A stretch of 64,000 nt of DNA from Agromyces sp. NDB4Y10 (GTDB lineage Bacteria; Actinomycetota; Actinomycetes; Actinomycetales; Microbacteriaceae), in contig NZ_LQGY01000069.1 of assembly GCF_001620055.1 (NCBI RefSeq), positions 1 through 64,000 on the forward strand, given 5' to 3'. Shown here in pieces: positions 44,192 to 52,845 of the stretch; position 1 is the stretch's first letter; the number at the start of each line of letters is the position of its first letter. The notes beneath the pieces are model-generated. The model was given only the letters and a program-made list of their open reading frames with translations. It had not been told where the DNA came from and did not search any database. Position numbers and translations under genes: made by a program.

Positions 44192-45745
44192 ATGAGCCTC
44201 ACCGAGACCGCCGCCACCTCGCCCGCCGCGACCGCCGACGTGCCCCACCTCGGGCACTGGATCGACGGCGCGCTGCGCCCCTCCACCTCCGGCCGGACCG
44301 CGCCCGTGTACAACCCCGCCACCGGCGCCGTGCAGGCGGAGGTCGCGCTCGCCGACCGGGCCGAGATCGACGAGGCGATCGCCTCCGCGCAGCGCGGCTA
44401 CGAGGTCTGGAGCCGCTACTCGATCGCGAAGCGCCAGAGCGTGCTGTTCGCGTTCCGGGAGCTGCTCAACGCGCGGAAGGGCGAGCTCGCCGCGATCATC
44501 ACCGCCGAGCACGGCAAGGTGCTCTCCGACGCGATGGGCGAGATCCTCCGCGGCCAGGAGGTCGTCGAGCTCGCCACCGGCTTCCCGCACCTCATCAAGG
44601 GCGCCTTCTCCGAGAACGCCTCGTCGGGCATCGACGTCTACTCGCTGAAGCAGCCGCTCGGCGTGGTCGGCGTCATCAGCCCCTTCAACTTCCCGGCCAT
44701 GGTGCCCATGTGGTTCTTCCCGATCGCGATCGCGGCGGGCAACGCCGTCGTCCTGAAGCCGAGCGAGAAGGACCCGTCGGCCGCGCTCTGGCTGGCGGAG
44801 CTCTGGAAGGAGGCCGGCCTGCCGGACGGCGTGTTCACGGTCCTCCAGGGCGACAAGCTCGCCGTCGACGGCCTGCTGACCTCGCCGATCGTCCAGTCGA
44901 TCTCGTTCGTGGGCTCGACGCCGATCGCCCAGTACATCTACGAGACCGCCGCCAAGCACGGCAAGCGCGTCCAGGCCCTGGGCGGCGCCAAGAACCACAT
45001 GCTCGTGCTGCCCGACGCCGACCTCGACCTGGTCGCCGACTCGGCCGTCAACGCGGGCTACGGCGCGGCGGGCGAGCGCTGCATGGCCATCTCGGTCGTG
45101 CTCGCCGTCGAACCCGTCGCCGACGAGCTCGTCGCGAAGATCGCCGAGCGCATCGCGAAGCTGAAGATCGGCAACGGCGCCGGCACGGACGGCGTCGAGC
45201 CCGACATGGGCCCGCTCATCACCGACGTGCACCGCGACAAGGTCGCCTCCTACGTCGACATCGCCGAAGCCGACGGTGCGTCCGTCGTGGTCGACGGCCG
45301 CGGCTTCTCGGTCGACGGCCACGAGGACGGCTTCTTCTTCGGCCCGACCCTGCTCGACCACGTCCCGACGTCGTCGCGCGCCTACACCGAGGAGATCTTC
45401 GGCCCGGTGCTCTCGGTCGTGCGCGTCGCGTCGTACGACGAGGGCCTCGACCTCATCAACTCGGGCCGGTTCGGCAACGGCACGGCGATCTTCACCAACG
45501 ACGGCGGTGCGGCCCGCCGCTTCCAGAACGAGGTGGAGGTCGGCATGGTCGGCATCAACGTCCCGATCCCGGTGCCGGTCGCCTACCACTCGTTCGGCGG
45601 ATGGAAGCAGTCGCTCTTCGGCGACAGCAAGGCCTACGGCGTGCACGGCTTCGACTTCTTCACGCGCGAGAAGGCCGTCACCAGCCGGTGGCTCGACCCG
45701 GCCACCCACGGCGGCATCAACCTCGGCTTCCCGCAGAACCACTGA
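44192..45745 (+). CDS. mmsA: CoA-acylating methylmalonate/malonate-semialdehyde dehydrogenase
   Basis: 517 residues. GVISPFNFPAMVPMWFFPIA is the MmsA version of the aldehyde dehydrogenase motif, and the active-site Cys lies in AGERCMAIS (about residue 297). The usual general-base Glu region reads QALGGAKNHML, also typical of the MmsA clade. It oxidises malonate or methylmalonate semialdehyde to acetyl- or propionyl-CoA. With the downstream aminotransferase it would complete beta-alanine or valine/inositol catabolism. ATG 44192 is next to GAAGGA. A palindromic repeat follows the stop. Confidence 0.9.
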   Translation: MSLTETAATSPAATADVPHLGHWIDGALRPSTSGRTAPVYNPATGAVQAEVALADRAEIDEAIASAQRGYEVWSRYSIAKRQSVLFAFRELLNARKGELAAIITAEHGKVLSDAMGEILRGQEVVELATGFPHLIKGAFSENASSGIDVYSLKQPLGVVGVISPFNFPAMVPMWFFPIAIAAGNAVVLKPSEKDPSAALWLAELWKEAGLPDGVFTVLQGDKLAVDGLLTSPIVQSISFVGSTPIAQYIYETAAKHGKRVQALGGAKNHMLVLPDADLDLVADSAVNAGYGAAGERCMAISVVLAVEPVADELVAKIAERIAKLKIGNGAGTDGVEPDMGPLITDVHRDKVASYVDIAEADGASVVVDGRGFSVDGHEDGFFFGPTLLDHVPTSSRAYTEEIFGPVLSVVRVASYDEGLDLINSGRFGNGTAIFTNDGGAARRFQNEVEVGMVGINVPIPVPVAYHSFGGWKQSLFGDSKAYGVHGFDFFTREKAVTSRWLDPATHGGINLGFPQNH

Positions 45746-45751
45746 CCGCTT

Positions 45752-45831
45752 CGGTGGTCGAGTAGCGCGAAGCGCGTATCGAGACCGTCGCAGGGTCTCG
45801 ATACGGCGCTGGCGCGCCGACTCGACCACCG
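45752..45831. repeat. palindromic repeat family B, complete copy
   Basis: Outer arms CGGTGGTCGAGT (45752-45763) and ACTCGACCACCG (45820-45831) are perfect complements; an inner pair GTATCGAGACC / GGTCTCGATAC (45776-45786, 45794-45804) is also perfect. The 80-bp unit lies seven bases after the mmsA stop. Related pieces are at 54075-54110 and 60341-60400. Confidence 0.85.
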
Positions 45832-45851
45832 GACCCCGAAAGGACCTTCAC

Positions 45852-47282
45852 ATGACCGACACGCTCGTTCCCGAAGCGACGACGGATGCCGCGGACGCGG
45901 CCTCGTACGTCGACCGCCGCGGCACGCGGCATCCGCTGCCCGACGCCGCCGCCGACGCGCAGGTGCGCGCCGACGACCGCGCCCACGTGTTCCACTCCTG
46001 GAGCGCGCAGGCCCTCATCGACCCGCTGCCCGTCGCTGCCGGCGAGGGGTCGACGTTCTGGGACTACCAGGGCAACGCCTACCTCGACTTCTCGAGCCAG
46101 CTCGTGAACCTCAACCTCGGTCACCAGCACCCGGATCTCGTCGCGGCGATCCAGGAGCAGGCGGGCCGGCTCGCGACGATCCAGCCCGCGCTCGCCAACG
46201 ACGTTCGCGGCGAGCTCGCCCGGCGCATCGCCGAGGTCGCGCCCGGCGACCTCGACAAGGTGTTCTTCACGAACGGCGGCGCCGACGCGAACGAGCACGC
46301 GGTGCGGATGGCGCGCGCCGTAACGGGTCGCCGCAAGGTGCTGTCGATGTACCGCAGCTACCACGGCGGCACGGCCACGGCGATCTCGCTGACCGGCGAC
46401 CCGCGCCGCTGGGCGAACGAGCCGAGCGACGGCAGCGTCGTGCACTTCCTCGGGCCGTACCCGTACCGCTCGTCGTTCCACGCATCGAACGAGGCCGAGG
46501 AGACCGAGCGCGCGCTCGCGCACCTCGAGCAGGTCATCACGCTCGAGGGCGCGACCACGGTCGCGGCGATCATCATCGAGACCGTCGTCGGCACGAACGG
46601 CGTGCTCGTGCCGCCGCCCGGCTACCTGCAGGGCGTGCGCGAGCTCTGCGACCGGTTCGGCATCGTCTACATCGCCGACGAGGTCATGGTCGGCTTCGGC
46701 CGCGTCGGCGAGTGGTTCGCGGTGAATCACTTCGGCGTGACGCCCGACCTCATCACCTTCGCGAAGGGCGTGAACTCGGGCTACGTGCCGCTCGGCGGCG
46801 TCGTGATCTCGCAGCGCATCGCGTCGCACTTCGACACCGTGCCGTTCGCCGGCGGGCTCACCTACTCGGGTCACCCGCTCGCGTGCGCGGCGGGCGTCGC
46901 GACGTTCGAGGTGTTCGAGCGCGACGGCATCCTCGAGCGCGTGCGCGACCTCGGCGAGCGCGTCGTCGGTCCGCGCCTGCGCGAGATCGCGGAGCGGCAT
47001 CCGTCGGTCGGCGAGGTGCGCGGACTCGGGCTGTTCTGGGCGATCGAGCTCGTCCGCGACCGGGAGACGCGCGAGCCGCTCGTGCCGTTCAACGCGTCGG
47101 GGGCGGATGCCGCGCCGATGGCGAAGGTCGCGGCCGCGTGCAAGCAGGCGGGGCTGTGGCCGTTCATCCACTTCAACCGCATGCACGTCGCGCCGCCGCT
47201 CGTCATCACCGAGGAGGAGCTCGTGCGCGGACTCGACATCATCGACGCCGCGCTCGACCTGGCCGACGCCGAGCTCGGCTGA
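45852..47282 (+). CDS. class III (omega) aminotransferase
   Basis: 476 residues. PLP fold with FTNGGADANEHAVRMARAVTGRRKVL (in parts), the dimer Tyr-His SMYRSYHGGTATA, the Asp of FGIVYIADEVMVGFGR, and the Schiff-base Lys305 in TFAKGVNSGYVPLGGVV. It transfers an amino group from an omega-amino acid or amine. Directly behind mmsA, beta-alanine, taurine-like or GABA-type donors are likely; beta-alanine to malonate semialdehyde would give MmsA its substrate. This pathway assignment is inference. Confidence 0.88.
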   Translation: MTDTLVPEATTDAADAASYVDRRGTRHPLPDAAADAQVRADDRAHVFHSWSAQALIDPLPVAAGEGSTFWDYQGNAYLDFSSQLVNLNLGHQHPDLVAAIQEQAGRLATIQPALANDVRGELARRIAEVAPGDLDKVFFTNGGADANEHAVRMARAVTGRRKVLSMYRSYHGGTATAISLTGDPRRWANEPSDGSVVHFLGPYPYRSSFHASNEAEETERALAHLEQVITLEGATTVAAIIIETVVGTNGVLVPPPGYLQGVRELCDRFGIVYIADEVMVGFGRVGEWFAVNHFGVTPDLITFAKGVNSGYVPLGGVVISQRIASHFDTVPFAGGLTYSGHPLACAAGVATFEVFERDGILERVRDLGERVVGPRLREIAERHPSVGEVRGLGLFWAIELVRDRETREPLVPFNASGADAAPMAKVAAACKQAGLWPFIHFNRMHVAPPLVITEEELVRGLDIIDAALDLADAELG

Positions 47283-47347
47283 CGCACGGGCGGCCAGGAG
47301 TCGCGTGGCGGGAGGGCGGTCCGCCGGGAGCGGCTAGCCTGAGGCAC

Positions 47348-48835
47348 ATGGACGCTCGGGGGCCCGCCGGTGGGATGCCGCGGCGCGCGTTCCTCGCGGC
47401 CGCGCTCTCGGGCGCGGCCCTCACGCTCGCCGCGTGCACCGACGGTCGCCCCGATCCCACCGGGTCTCCGGGGCCGACGGGCACGCGCACGTCGACCCCG
47501 ACGTCGACGCCGGGCGGGGTGCCGCAGCCCGTCGCGTTCCGCCGTTCCCGCTGGACCGCCGACCCGTTCGTCCGCGGCGCCTACAGCTTCGACGGCGTGG
47601 GAACCACGGACGACCTGCGCACCGCCCTCGGCGAGCCCGTCGAGGGCCGCCTGGTGATCGCCGGCGAGGCGACCTCGGCCACGGCACCCGGCACGGTCCA
47701 CGGGGCCTACAACGAAGGGCTCCGCGCCGGGCGCGTGATCGCGGAACTCGCCGAGGAGGGCGACCGCGTCGCCGTGATCGGCGCGGGCATCGCGGGGCTC
47801 GCCGCCGCCCGCACGCTCGCCGACCGCGGCATCGACGTGGTCGTGATCGAGGCGTCGGACCGGCTCGGCGGCCGCCTCCACTCGGTCGACGACGACGACT
47901 TCGCCGGGCCGGTGGAACTCGGCAGCCCGTTCGTGTCCGACCTGGCCACGATGCGATCGGTGCTGCGGAGGGCGGCGGTACCGACCCGGCGGTTCACCCC
48001 CGTGCTGGAGGCGCGCACGCCGAACGGCGCCAACCTGGGCACGCCTCCGCCGACCGGCACCGCCGCGATCGCCGCGGCACACGAGTGGGCGCTCGCCCAG
48101 CCGTCGGACGTGTCCCTCACCACCGCGCTCGTCGACTCCGGGGTCGTGCCGCTCCCCGGCGAAGCCGACGACCTCGGGCTCACGCCGACGGACTGGCTCC
48201 GCCACGCCCTGTCGACCGGCATCGAGCCGGCCACCGGGGCGACGGCGACGCGCCTGTCCGCGCAACGCCTCGACCTGGGACGCGTGTGGCGCCCGACGGG
48301 CCAGGTCACAGGCGGGTGGTCGGGGCTCCTCGAGACGCTCGCCGATGGCGTCGACATCGCGGGCGCCAGCGTCGTCACGGACGTGGTCCTCGACGACCGT
48401 GGCGTGGGGTTGCGCCTCGACTCAGGCGAGTCCATCCGCGTGCAGCGTGCCATCGTGACCGCCTCGGTCGGCGTGCTGCGGACCGACACGATCGCCTTCG
48501 ACCCGCCGCTACCGCTCCGCCACCAGCGGGCCGTCTCGCTGCTCGGAATGGGCGCGGTCGACCTCGTCTGGCTCCGGTTCGACACGCCCTTCTGGCGGTC
48601 CGAGACGGATGCCGCGCCGGGCCCCCTCCCCGGGCGCGGCGCGCCCAACGTGCTCACGGTCGTCGGCGAGACGCCGACCGTCGCGGCGTGGCTCGACCTC
48701 GGCGACGATCCGCGGCGGCCGATGCTCGTCGGGGTCCTCGCCGCCGAGCACGCGCGTCGGGTCGCCGCGATCGACGACGACGACGAGGCGCTCGACGTCG
48801 TGCTCGACGCCCTCGCACCGTTCGTCGCGACCTAG
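47348..48835 (+). CDS. flavin amine oxidase with apparent circular permutation, lipoprotein
   Basis: 495 residues. RRAFLAAALSGAALTLAAC is a signal with lipobox Cys30, followed by a Thr/Pro/Ser linker. Then come motifs that in other amine oxidases lie at the C-terminus: RWTADPF (68-74), GEATS (106-110), GTVHGAYNEGLRAG (115-128). Only after them comes the normal N-terminal FAD motif VIGAGIAGLAAA (143-154), E168 and LGGR (173-176). The protein ends at LDALAPFVAT, where the C-terminal FAD segment would usually begin. TAGCCT seven bases before ATG predicts a leaderless mRNA. Substrate is probably an amine; extracytoplasmic. Confidence 0.83.
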   Translation: MDARGPAGGMPRRAFLAAALSGAALTLAACTDGRPDPTGSPGPTGTRTSTPTSTPGGVPQPVAFRRSRWTADPFVRGAYSFDGVGTTDDLRTALGEPVEGRLVIAGEATSATAPGTVHGAYNEGLRAGRVIAELAEEGDRVAVIGAGIAGLAAARTLADRGIDVVVIEASDRLGGRLHSVDDDDFAGPVELGSPFVSDLATMRSVLRRAAVPTRRFTPVLEARTPNGANLGTPPPTGTAAIAAAHEWALAQPSDVSLTTALVDSGVVPLPGEADDLGLTPTDWLRHALSTGIEPATGATATRLSAQRLDLGRVWRPTGQVTGGWSGLLETLADGVDIAGASVVTDVVLDDRGVGLRLDSGESIRVQRAIVTASVGVLRTDTIAFDPPLPLRHQRAVSLLGMGAVDLVWLRFDTPFWRSETDAAPGPLPGRGAPNVLTVVGETPTVAAWLDLGDDPRRPMLVGVLAAEHARRVAAIDDDDEALDVVLDALAPFVAT

Positions 48836-48851
48836 CGGACGCCCCGGGCCC

Positions 48852-49646
48852 CTATCGCCGGTCCGCTCCGACGAGCCACTCGGCGGGCGAACCGGGCGCG
48901 GATGCGGCATCCGCTCGCGCCGCGGCATCCGCTGCTTCGACCTCGAGCCGCCGCCGGTGGATGCGCTGCCGGAGCCCGCGCCGCTCGAGGCGCCGGTGGA
49001 CGGCCACCAGCACCGACGTGAGGGCGACGAAGATGAGCAGCACCATCGCGCAGTACGCGGCCACGCCGCCGTAGCCGCCGACCTGCGTCTCGTCGAGGAA
49101 GAAGTACGGGTACCAGCCGATCTGCCCGCCGCGCAGGAGCGTGTACACGAGCCACACCGAGGGGAAGAGCAGCACGAACCCGATGGTCGACCACGGCACG
49201 GGCGGATTCACCGCGAGGATCGCATCGATGGTCCACGCGATGAGGGCGAGCACGGGCACCACGAAGTGCAGCAGCGTGTCCGACCAAGGGATGTCGAGCC
49301 GGTAGTCGCGGCTCGACGCCTGCGCCGCGATGAGCGCGAACACGACCCCGGAGACGAGGAGGTAGACCGTGACCATCGTGCGGAAGGCACCGAGCCACAC
49401 CGGATCCCGCGGGCGGAACCAGGCGAACCAGGCCGCGACGAGGAGCGTGGCCACGGCGAGCATCGCCGACTGGATGGTGAAGTAGCTGAAGAAGTTCACC
49501 GACGCGAACAGCGGGAAGCGCAGCACGTACTCGTAGTTGCCGACGAGCGCCACGATCTCGAGCACGGCGATGCCGAGCCGGAAGGCGCCCAACCCGCGCC
49601 TCGCGGTCGTCACCCCTGCGGCGGAGCCGGTGACGGTCGCGGGCAT
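48852..49646 (-). CDS. Pr6Pr-family membrane protein, second copy
   Basis: 264 residues, about six membrane segments. VNFFSYFTIQSAMLAVATLL, IPWSDTLLHFVVPVLALIAW and GWYPYFFLDETQVGGYGGV match the gene at 13288-13967 segment for segment. A long basic and Ala/Asp-rich cytoplasmic tail (about 218-264) is specific to this copy. TAACGT six bases before ATG 49646 predicts a leaderless mRNA. Function unknown. Confidence 0.8.
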   Translation of the reverse strand: MPATVTGSAAGVTTARRGLGAFRLGIAVLEIVALVGNYEYVLRFPLFASVNFFSYFTIQSAMLAVATLLVAAWFAWFRPRDPVWLGAFRTMVTVYLLVSGVVFALIAAQASSRDYRLDIPWSDTLLHFVVPVLALIAWTIDAILAVNPPVPWSTIGFVLLFPSVWLVYTLLRGGQIGWYPYFFLDETQVGGYGGVAAYCAMVLLIFVALTSVLVAVHRRLERRGLRQRIHRRRLEVEAADAAARADAASAPGSPAEWLVGADRR

Positions 49647-49702
49647 GCCCTCACGTTACGCGCCTCGCACCCGCACTCGCTGGGCGCCCCGCGCCGGTGC
49701 CG

Positions 49703-50494
49703 TCAGTCGAGCGGGCGCAGGATCCGGTCCAGGAACCGCCGGGTGCGCTCCTCGCGCGGGTTCGTGAAGATGTCGCGCGGTGCGCCGCGCTCGACGATGA
49801 CGCCGCCGTCCATGAACAGCACCTCGTCGGCCGCCTGCCGAGCGAAGGCGAGCTCGTGCGTGACGACGACCATCGTCCAGCCCTCGTCGGCGAGCTCCTT
49901 GATGACGTGCAGCACCTCGCCGACGAGCTCGGGGTCGAGCGCGCTCGTCGGCTCGTCGAACAGCAGCAGGTCGGGCTTCAGGGCGAGCGCGCGCACGATG
50001 CCGACGCGCTGCTGCTGCCCGCCCGAGAGCTGGAACGGGTACTGGTCGCGCTTCTCGGCGAGGCCCACCCGGTCGAGCAGCGCCTCGGCGGCCGCGATCG
50101 CCTCCGCCTTCGGCACGCGCTGCACCCGGATCGGCCCCTCGACCACGTTCTCGAGCACGGTCATGTGGGGGAACAGGTTGTGGTGCTGGAACACCATCGC
50201 CGAGCGGTCGCGCATCGCGATCCGGTCGCCCTTCGAGACCGGACGCGAGAAATCGATCGTGGGCCCGCCGTCGAACGCGAGCTCGCCGCCATCCGGCGTC
50301 TCGAGGCCGTTGAGCGCACGCAGCACCGTCGTCTTGCCCGACCCGCTCGGGCCGATCAGGGTCACCACGTCGCCGCGACGCACCGAGAAGTCGATGCCGC
50401 GCAGCACCTCGTGGTCGCCGAACGACTTGCGGATGCCGCGTGCCGTGAGCAGCGTGGCGGCCTCCGCCGGCGCGGCGTGATCAGTGGGCGACAT
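49703..50494 (-). CDS. polar amino-acid ABC transporter ATP-binding protein
   Basis: 263 residues. Walker [10 protein letters not shown], signature [15 protein letters not shown], Walker [15 protein letters not shown], switch [15 protein letters not shown]. The sequence [12 protein letters not shown] and overall length are those of the GlnQ/HisP/TcyN class. It overlaps the end of the permease gene and follows the binding protein gene in the minus-strand operon (binding protein, permease, ATPase). Confidence 0.93.
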   Translation of the reverse strand: MSPTDHAAPAEAATLLTARGIRKSFGDHEVLRGIDFSVRRGDVVTLIGPSGSGKTTVLRALNGLETPDGGELAFDGGPTIDFSRPVSKGDRIAMRDRSAMVFQHHNLFPHMTVLENVVEGPIRVQRVPKAEAIAAAEALLDRVGLAEKRDQYPFQLSGGQQQRVGIVRALALKPDLLLFDEPTSALDPELVGEVLHVIKELADEGWTMVVVTHELAFARQAADEVLFMDGGVIVERGAPRDIFTNPREERTRRFLDRILRPLD

Positions 50495-51155
50495 AGCGGT
50501 CCAACCTCTTCTCGAGTCGCGCCTGCCCGCCGGAGAGCGCAAGGCAGATGATCCAGTAGAGCAGGGCCGCCTCGAGGTACACCAGCATGAACTCCGTGCT
50601 GAATGCCGCGATCTGCTGGGCGACGCGGAACATCTCGGTCACGAGGATGAGCGAGGCGAGCGAGGTGTCCTTCACGAGCGAGATGAACGTGTTCGACAGG
50701 GGCGGCACCGACACCCGCGCCGCCTGCGGCAGGATGACGCGGCGCAGGGTCGTCGCCGGGGACATCCCGATCGTGTACGCCGCCTCCCACTGCCCCTTCG
50801 GGACCGACAGGATGGCGGCTCGGATGATCTCCGCCGCGTACCCGCCGACGTTGAGCGAGAACGCGGCGATGGCGCTCGGCCACGGATCGATGGTGATGCC
50901 GATCGAGGGCATGCCGTAGAAGATCACGAACAACTGCACGAGCAGCGGGGTGCCGCGGATCACGGAGACGTAGAACCGGGCGATGCCCGACACGACCCGG
51001 TTCTTCGACAGCCGCATGAGCGCGACGACCAGGGCGAGCGCGAGCCCGAGGGCGAACGACGCGAGCGCGAGCGGAATAGTGCCCGTCACGGCGCCCACCG
51101 CCAGAGGCACGACCGAATCGAGCAGGAGCTGCACGTTCTCGTTCACTCGGCTCAC
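50481..51155 (-). CDS. polar amino-acid ABC transporter permease
   Basis: 224 residues with about five membrane segments. [19 protein letters not shown] and the EAA loop [24 protein letters not shown] are hallmark sequences of His/Glu/Cys-type permeases. The annotated start is GTG 51155; GTG 51146 is at a better distance (10 bases) from GAAGGA. The stop overlaps the ATPase start by 14 bases. Confidence 0.9.
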   Translation of the reverse strand: MSRVNENVQLLLDSVVPLAVGAVTGTIPLALASFALGLALALVVALMRLSKNRVVSGIARFYVSVIRGTPLLVQLFVIFYGMPSIGITIDPWPSAIAAFSLNVGGYAAEIIRAAILSVPKGQWEAAYTIGMSPATTLRRVILPQAARVSVPPLSNTFISLVKDTSLASLILVTEMFRVAQQIAAFSTEFMLVYLEAALLYWIICLALSGGQARLEKRLDRYVAH

Positions 51156-51216
51156 GTCCTTCCGGCGACGACGGATGCCGCGGGCGCGGCCTTCCGCCCA
51201 ATGTTGCCACCCGCGA

Positions 51217-51265
51217 CGAGTGTCGCCGCTCCCGCGTCGTCACGCGGCGGGAGCGGCGACACTCG
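51217..51265 (-). terminator. intercistronic hairpin between binding protein and permease
   Basis: A perfect 19-bp inverted repeat (51217-51235 with 51247-51265) with an 11-base loop lies 9 bases after the binding protein stop. As at 4263-4292 it probably raises binding-protein output relative to the permease. Confidence 0.75.
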
Positions 51266-51273
51266 GATACGGA

Positions 51274-52092
51274 TTACTCGGAGACGTCGGCGCCGAAGTA
51301 CTTCTCGCCGAGCTCGGCGAGCACGCCCTCCTCGCGGAGCTCCGCGAGCGCCTCGTCGATCGCCTCGACGAGCGCCTCCTTGTCCTGCGTGAGGGCGAAC
51401 GCGCTCTCGGAGGTCTCGTCGGTCTCGACGGCGACCTCGATCGCGGCATCCGGCGTGGTGTTCAGGTAGTCGAGGAACGTGAGCTCGTCGTTGATGGTCG
51501 CGTCGACGCGGCCCTGCTGCAGCAGTGCGACGGCCTGAGCCCAGCCCTCGACGGCCTCGACGTTCGCGCCCGACTCGGTCGCGAGCGCGTACCAGTTGCT
51601 CGTGAGCGACTGGGCGGTGGTCTTGCCCTCGAGGTCGTCGAACGACGAGATCGACGTGTCGCCCTCGTTGACGACGACGACGCCGCGCGAGACCGTGTAC
51701 GGCTCGCTGAAGAGGTACTGCTCCTCGCGCTCCGGGGTGATCGAGACCTGGTTCGCGATGACGTCGAAGCGGCCCGCGTCGAGGCCCGCGAAGATCGCGT
51801 CCCACTGCGTCTCCTGGAACTGCACCTCGAGCCCGAGCTTCTCGGCGACGGCCTCGGCCACCTCGACGTCGTAGCCGACGAGGTCGCCCGAGCCGTCCTC
51901 GTGGAAGCTGAACGGACGGTAGGTGCCCTCGGTGGCGACGGTCAGCGTGCCGGCCTGCACGAGGCCGTAGTCGTCGCCCGCGGCATCCGTCGACCCGGAG
52001 CCGGAGCCGCTGTCACCGCTCGAGCAGGCGGCGAGCGCGACGACGGCGGCGGATGCGGCGGCGAGGCCGAGGATCGTGCGGGTGCGGGTCAT
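51274..52092 (-). CDS. polar amino-acid (cystine-like) substrate-binding lipoprotein
   Basis: 272 residues. Signal with lipobox LAAC, then a Ser/Gly-rich linker. GTLTVATEGTYRPFSFHEDG, LVGYDVEVAEAVAEKLGLEVQF, DAIFAGLDAGRFDVIANQVSIT and RVDATINDELTFLDYL are the type II binding-protein fold for amino acids; the order and spacing resemble cystine-binding TcyA/FliY. Specificity is not proven. First gene of its operon. Confidence 0.9.
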   Translation of the reverse strand: MTRTRTILGLAAASAAVVALAACSSGDSGSGSGSTDAAGDDYGLVQAGTLTVATEGTYRPFSFHEDGSGDLVGYDVEVAEAVAEKLGLEVQFQETQWDAIFAGLDAGRFDVIANQVSITPEREEQYLFSEPYTVSRGVVVVNEGDTSISSFDDLEGKTTAQSLTSNWYALATESGANVEAVEGWAQAVALLQQGRVDATINDELTFLDYLNTTPDAAIEVAVETDETSESAFALTQDKEALVEAIDEALAELREEGVLAELGEKYFGADVSE

Positions 52093-52408
52093 GGATGGTG
52101 CTCCGTTCGTGACGTGGTGGCGGTTCGGCGTGGTGGGCCGGATGCCGCGGGACGTGGTGCGACTGCCGGTTCGAGTCCAGCAGGCTGCGGCCACGGGATG
52201 AAACCGGATGACGCCGCGTTTCCATTCCCGATCCGCACGATTCACGGACGATCGGCGGCAAGCCCCGCGATCCCGGCTCGCCACCGGCCTACACCGGCGC
52301 GCAACGGACGCGCAACCGGCGGCGCCCCGGCCGCCGCCGTGGCTAGGCTGGCCGCCGTCGTGGGGCGGATCCCCTCGACGAGGTGCCCCCACACCGAAGG
52401 AGACCCCC
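52093..52408. other. divergent promoter region
   Basis: No gene. Contains direct repeats of CGCGCAAC (about 52297-52304 and 52309-52316) and TAGGCT (about 52343-52348), a possible -10 box for the small membrane protein. GATGAAACCGGATGACGC near 52198 is A+T-richer and could belong to the transporter promoter. Confidence 0.4.
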
Positions 52409-52744
52409 ATGCTCACCCTGTCCTGGCTGCTCGTCATCGCCCTGGCCGGCGGCATCGCCGCGCTCGTCGACGGCATCATGCGCGCCCGCGGTCGTGGGAC
52501 GAACGTCGTCGCGATCATCGAGATCGTCGTCGCCGTGCTGTTCCTGCTCTCGCTGTTCGTCACGGGAATCCCGTTCGGGTCGCTCGTGCTCGGCATCATC
52601 CTCGCGATCGTGCTCGCCGTCCTGCTCTTCCTGCGCGGCAGCGCCCGCCGCGGCGGCATCGCCCTCACCGTCGTCGCGCTCGTGCTCGTGGTGCTGTGGA
52701 TCGTGCTCTCGCAGGGCTGGATCGTCATCCCCGGGGTCAACTGA
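52409..52744 (+). CDS. small hydrophobic membrane protein, hypothetical
   Basis: 111 residues. Almost entirely membrane segments: LSWLLVIALAGGIAALVDGI, VVAIIEIVVAVLFLLSLFV, GSLVLGIILAIVLAVLLFL and ALTVVALVLVVLWIVLSQGW. Only short Arg-rich loops (MRARGRG, RGSARRGG) separate them. GAAGGAGA five bases upstream of ATG 52409 is a good ribosome-binding site. No family recognised. Confidence 0.75.
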   Translation: MLTLSWLLVIALAGGIAALVDGIMRARGRGTNVVAIIEIVVAVLFLLSLFVTGIPFGSLVLGIILAIVLAVLLFLRGSARRGGIALTVVALVLVVLWIVLSQGWIVIPGVN

Positions 52745-52845
52745 CCCGCGCCCCGCTCCACCGAGGCCGGCATCCCCGCGGGGTGTCGGCCTCGGCCGTC
52801 GGTGCCCAGTACGCGCGCCCGAGGCGGCGGAGCGCCGGACGCGAC

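Noticed and set aside
43153-45765. 870-residue plus-strand ORF
   Set aside because: Antisense to PucR and out of frame in mmsA; no domain.
45752-45831. Family B repeat as an insertion sequence end
   Set aside because: No transposase or target duplication is visible; the element is only 80 bp with internal palindromes, fitting a REP-like unit.
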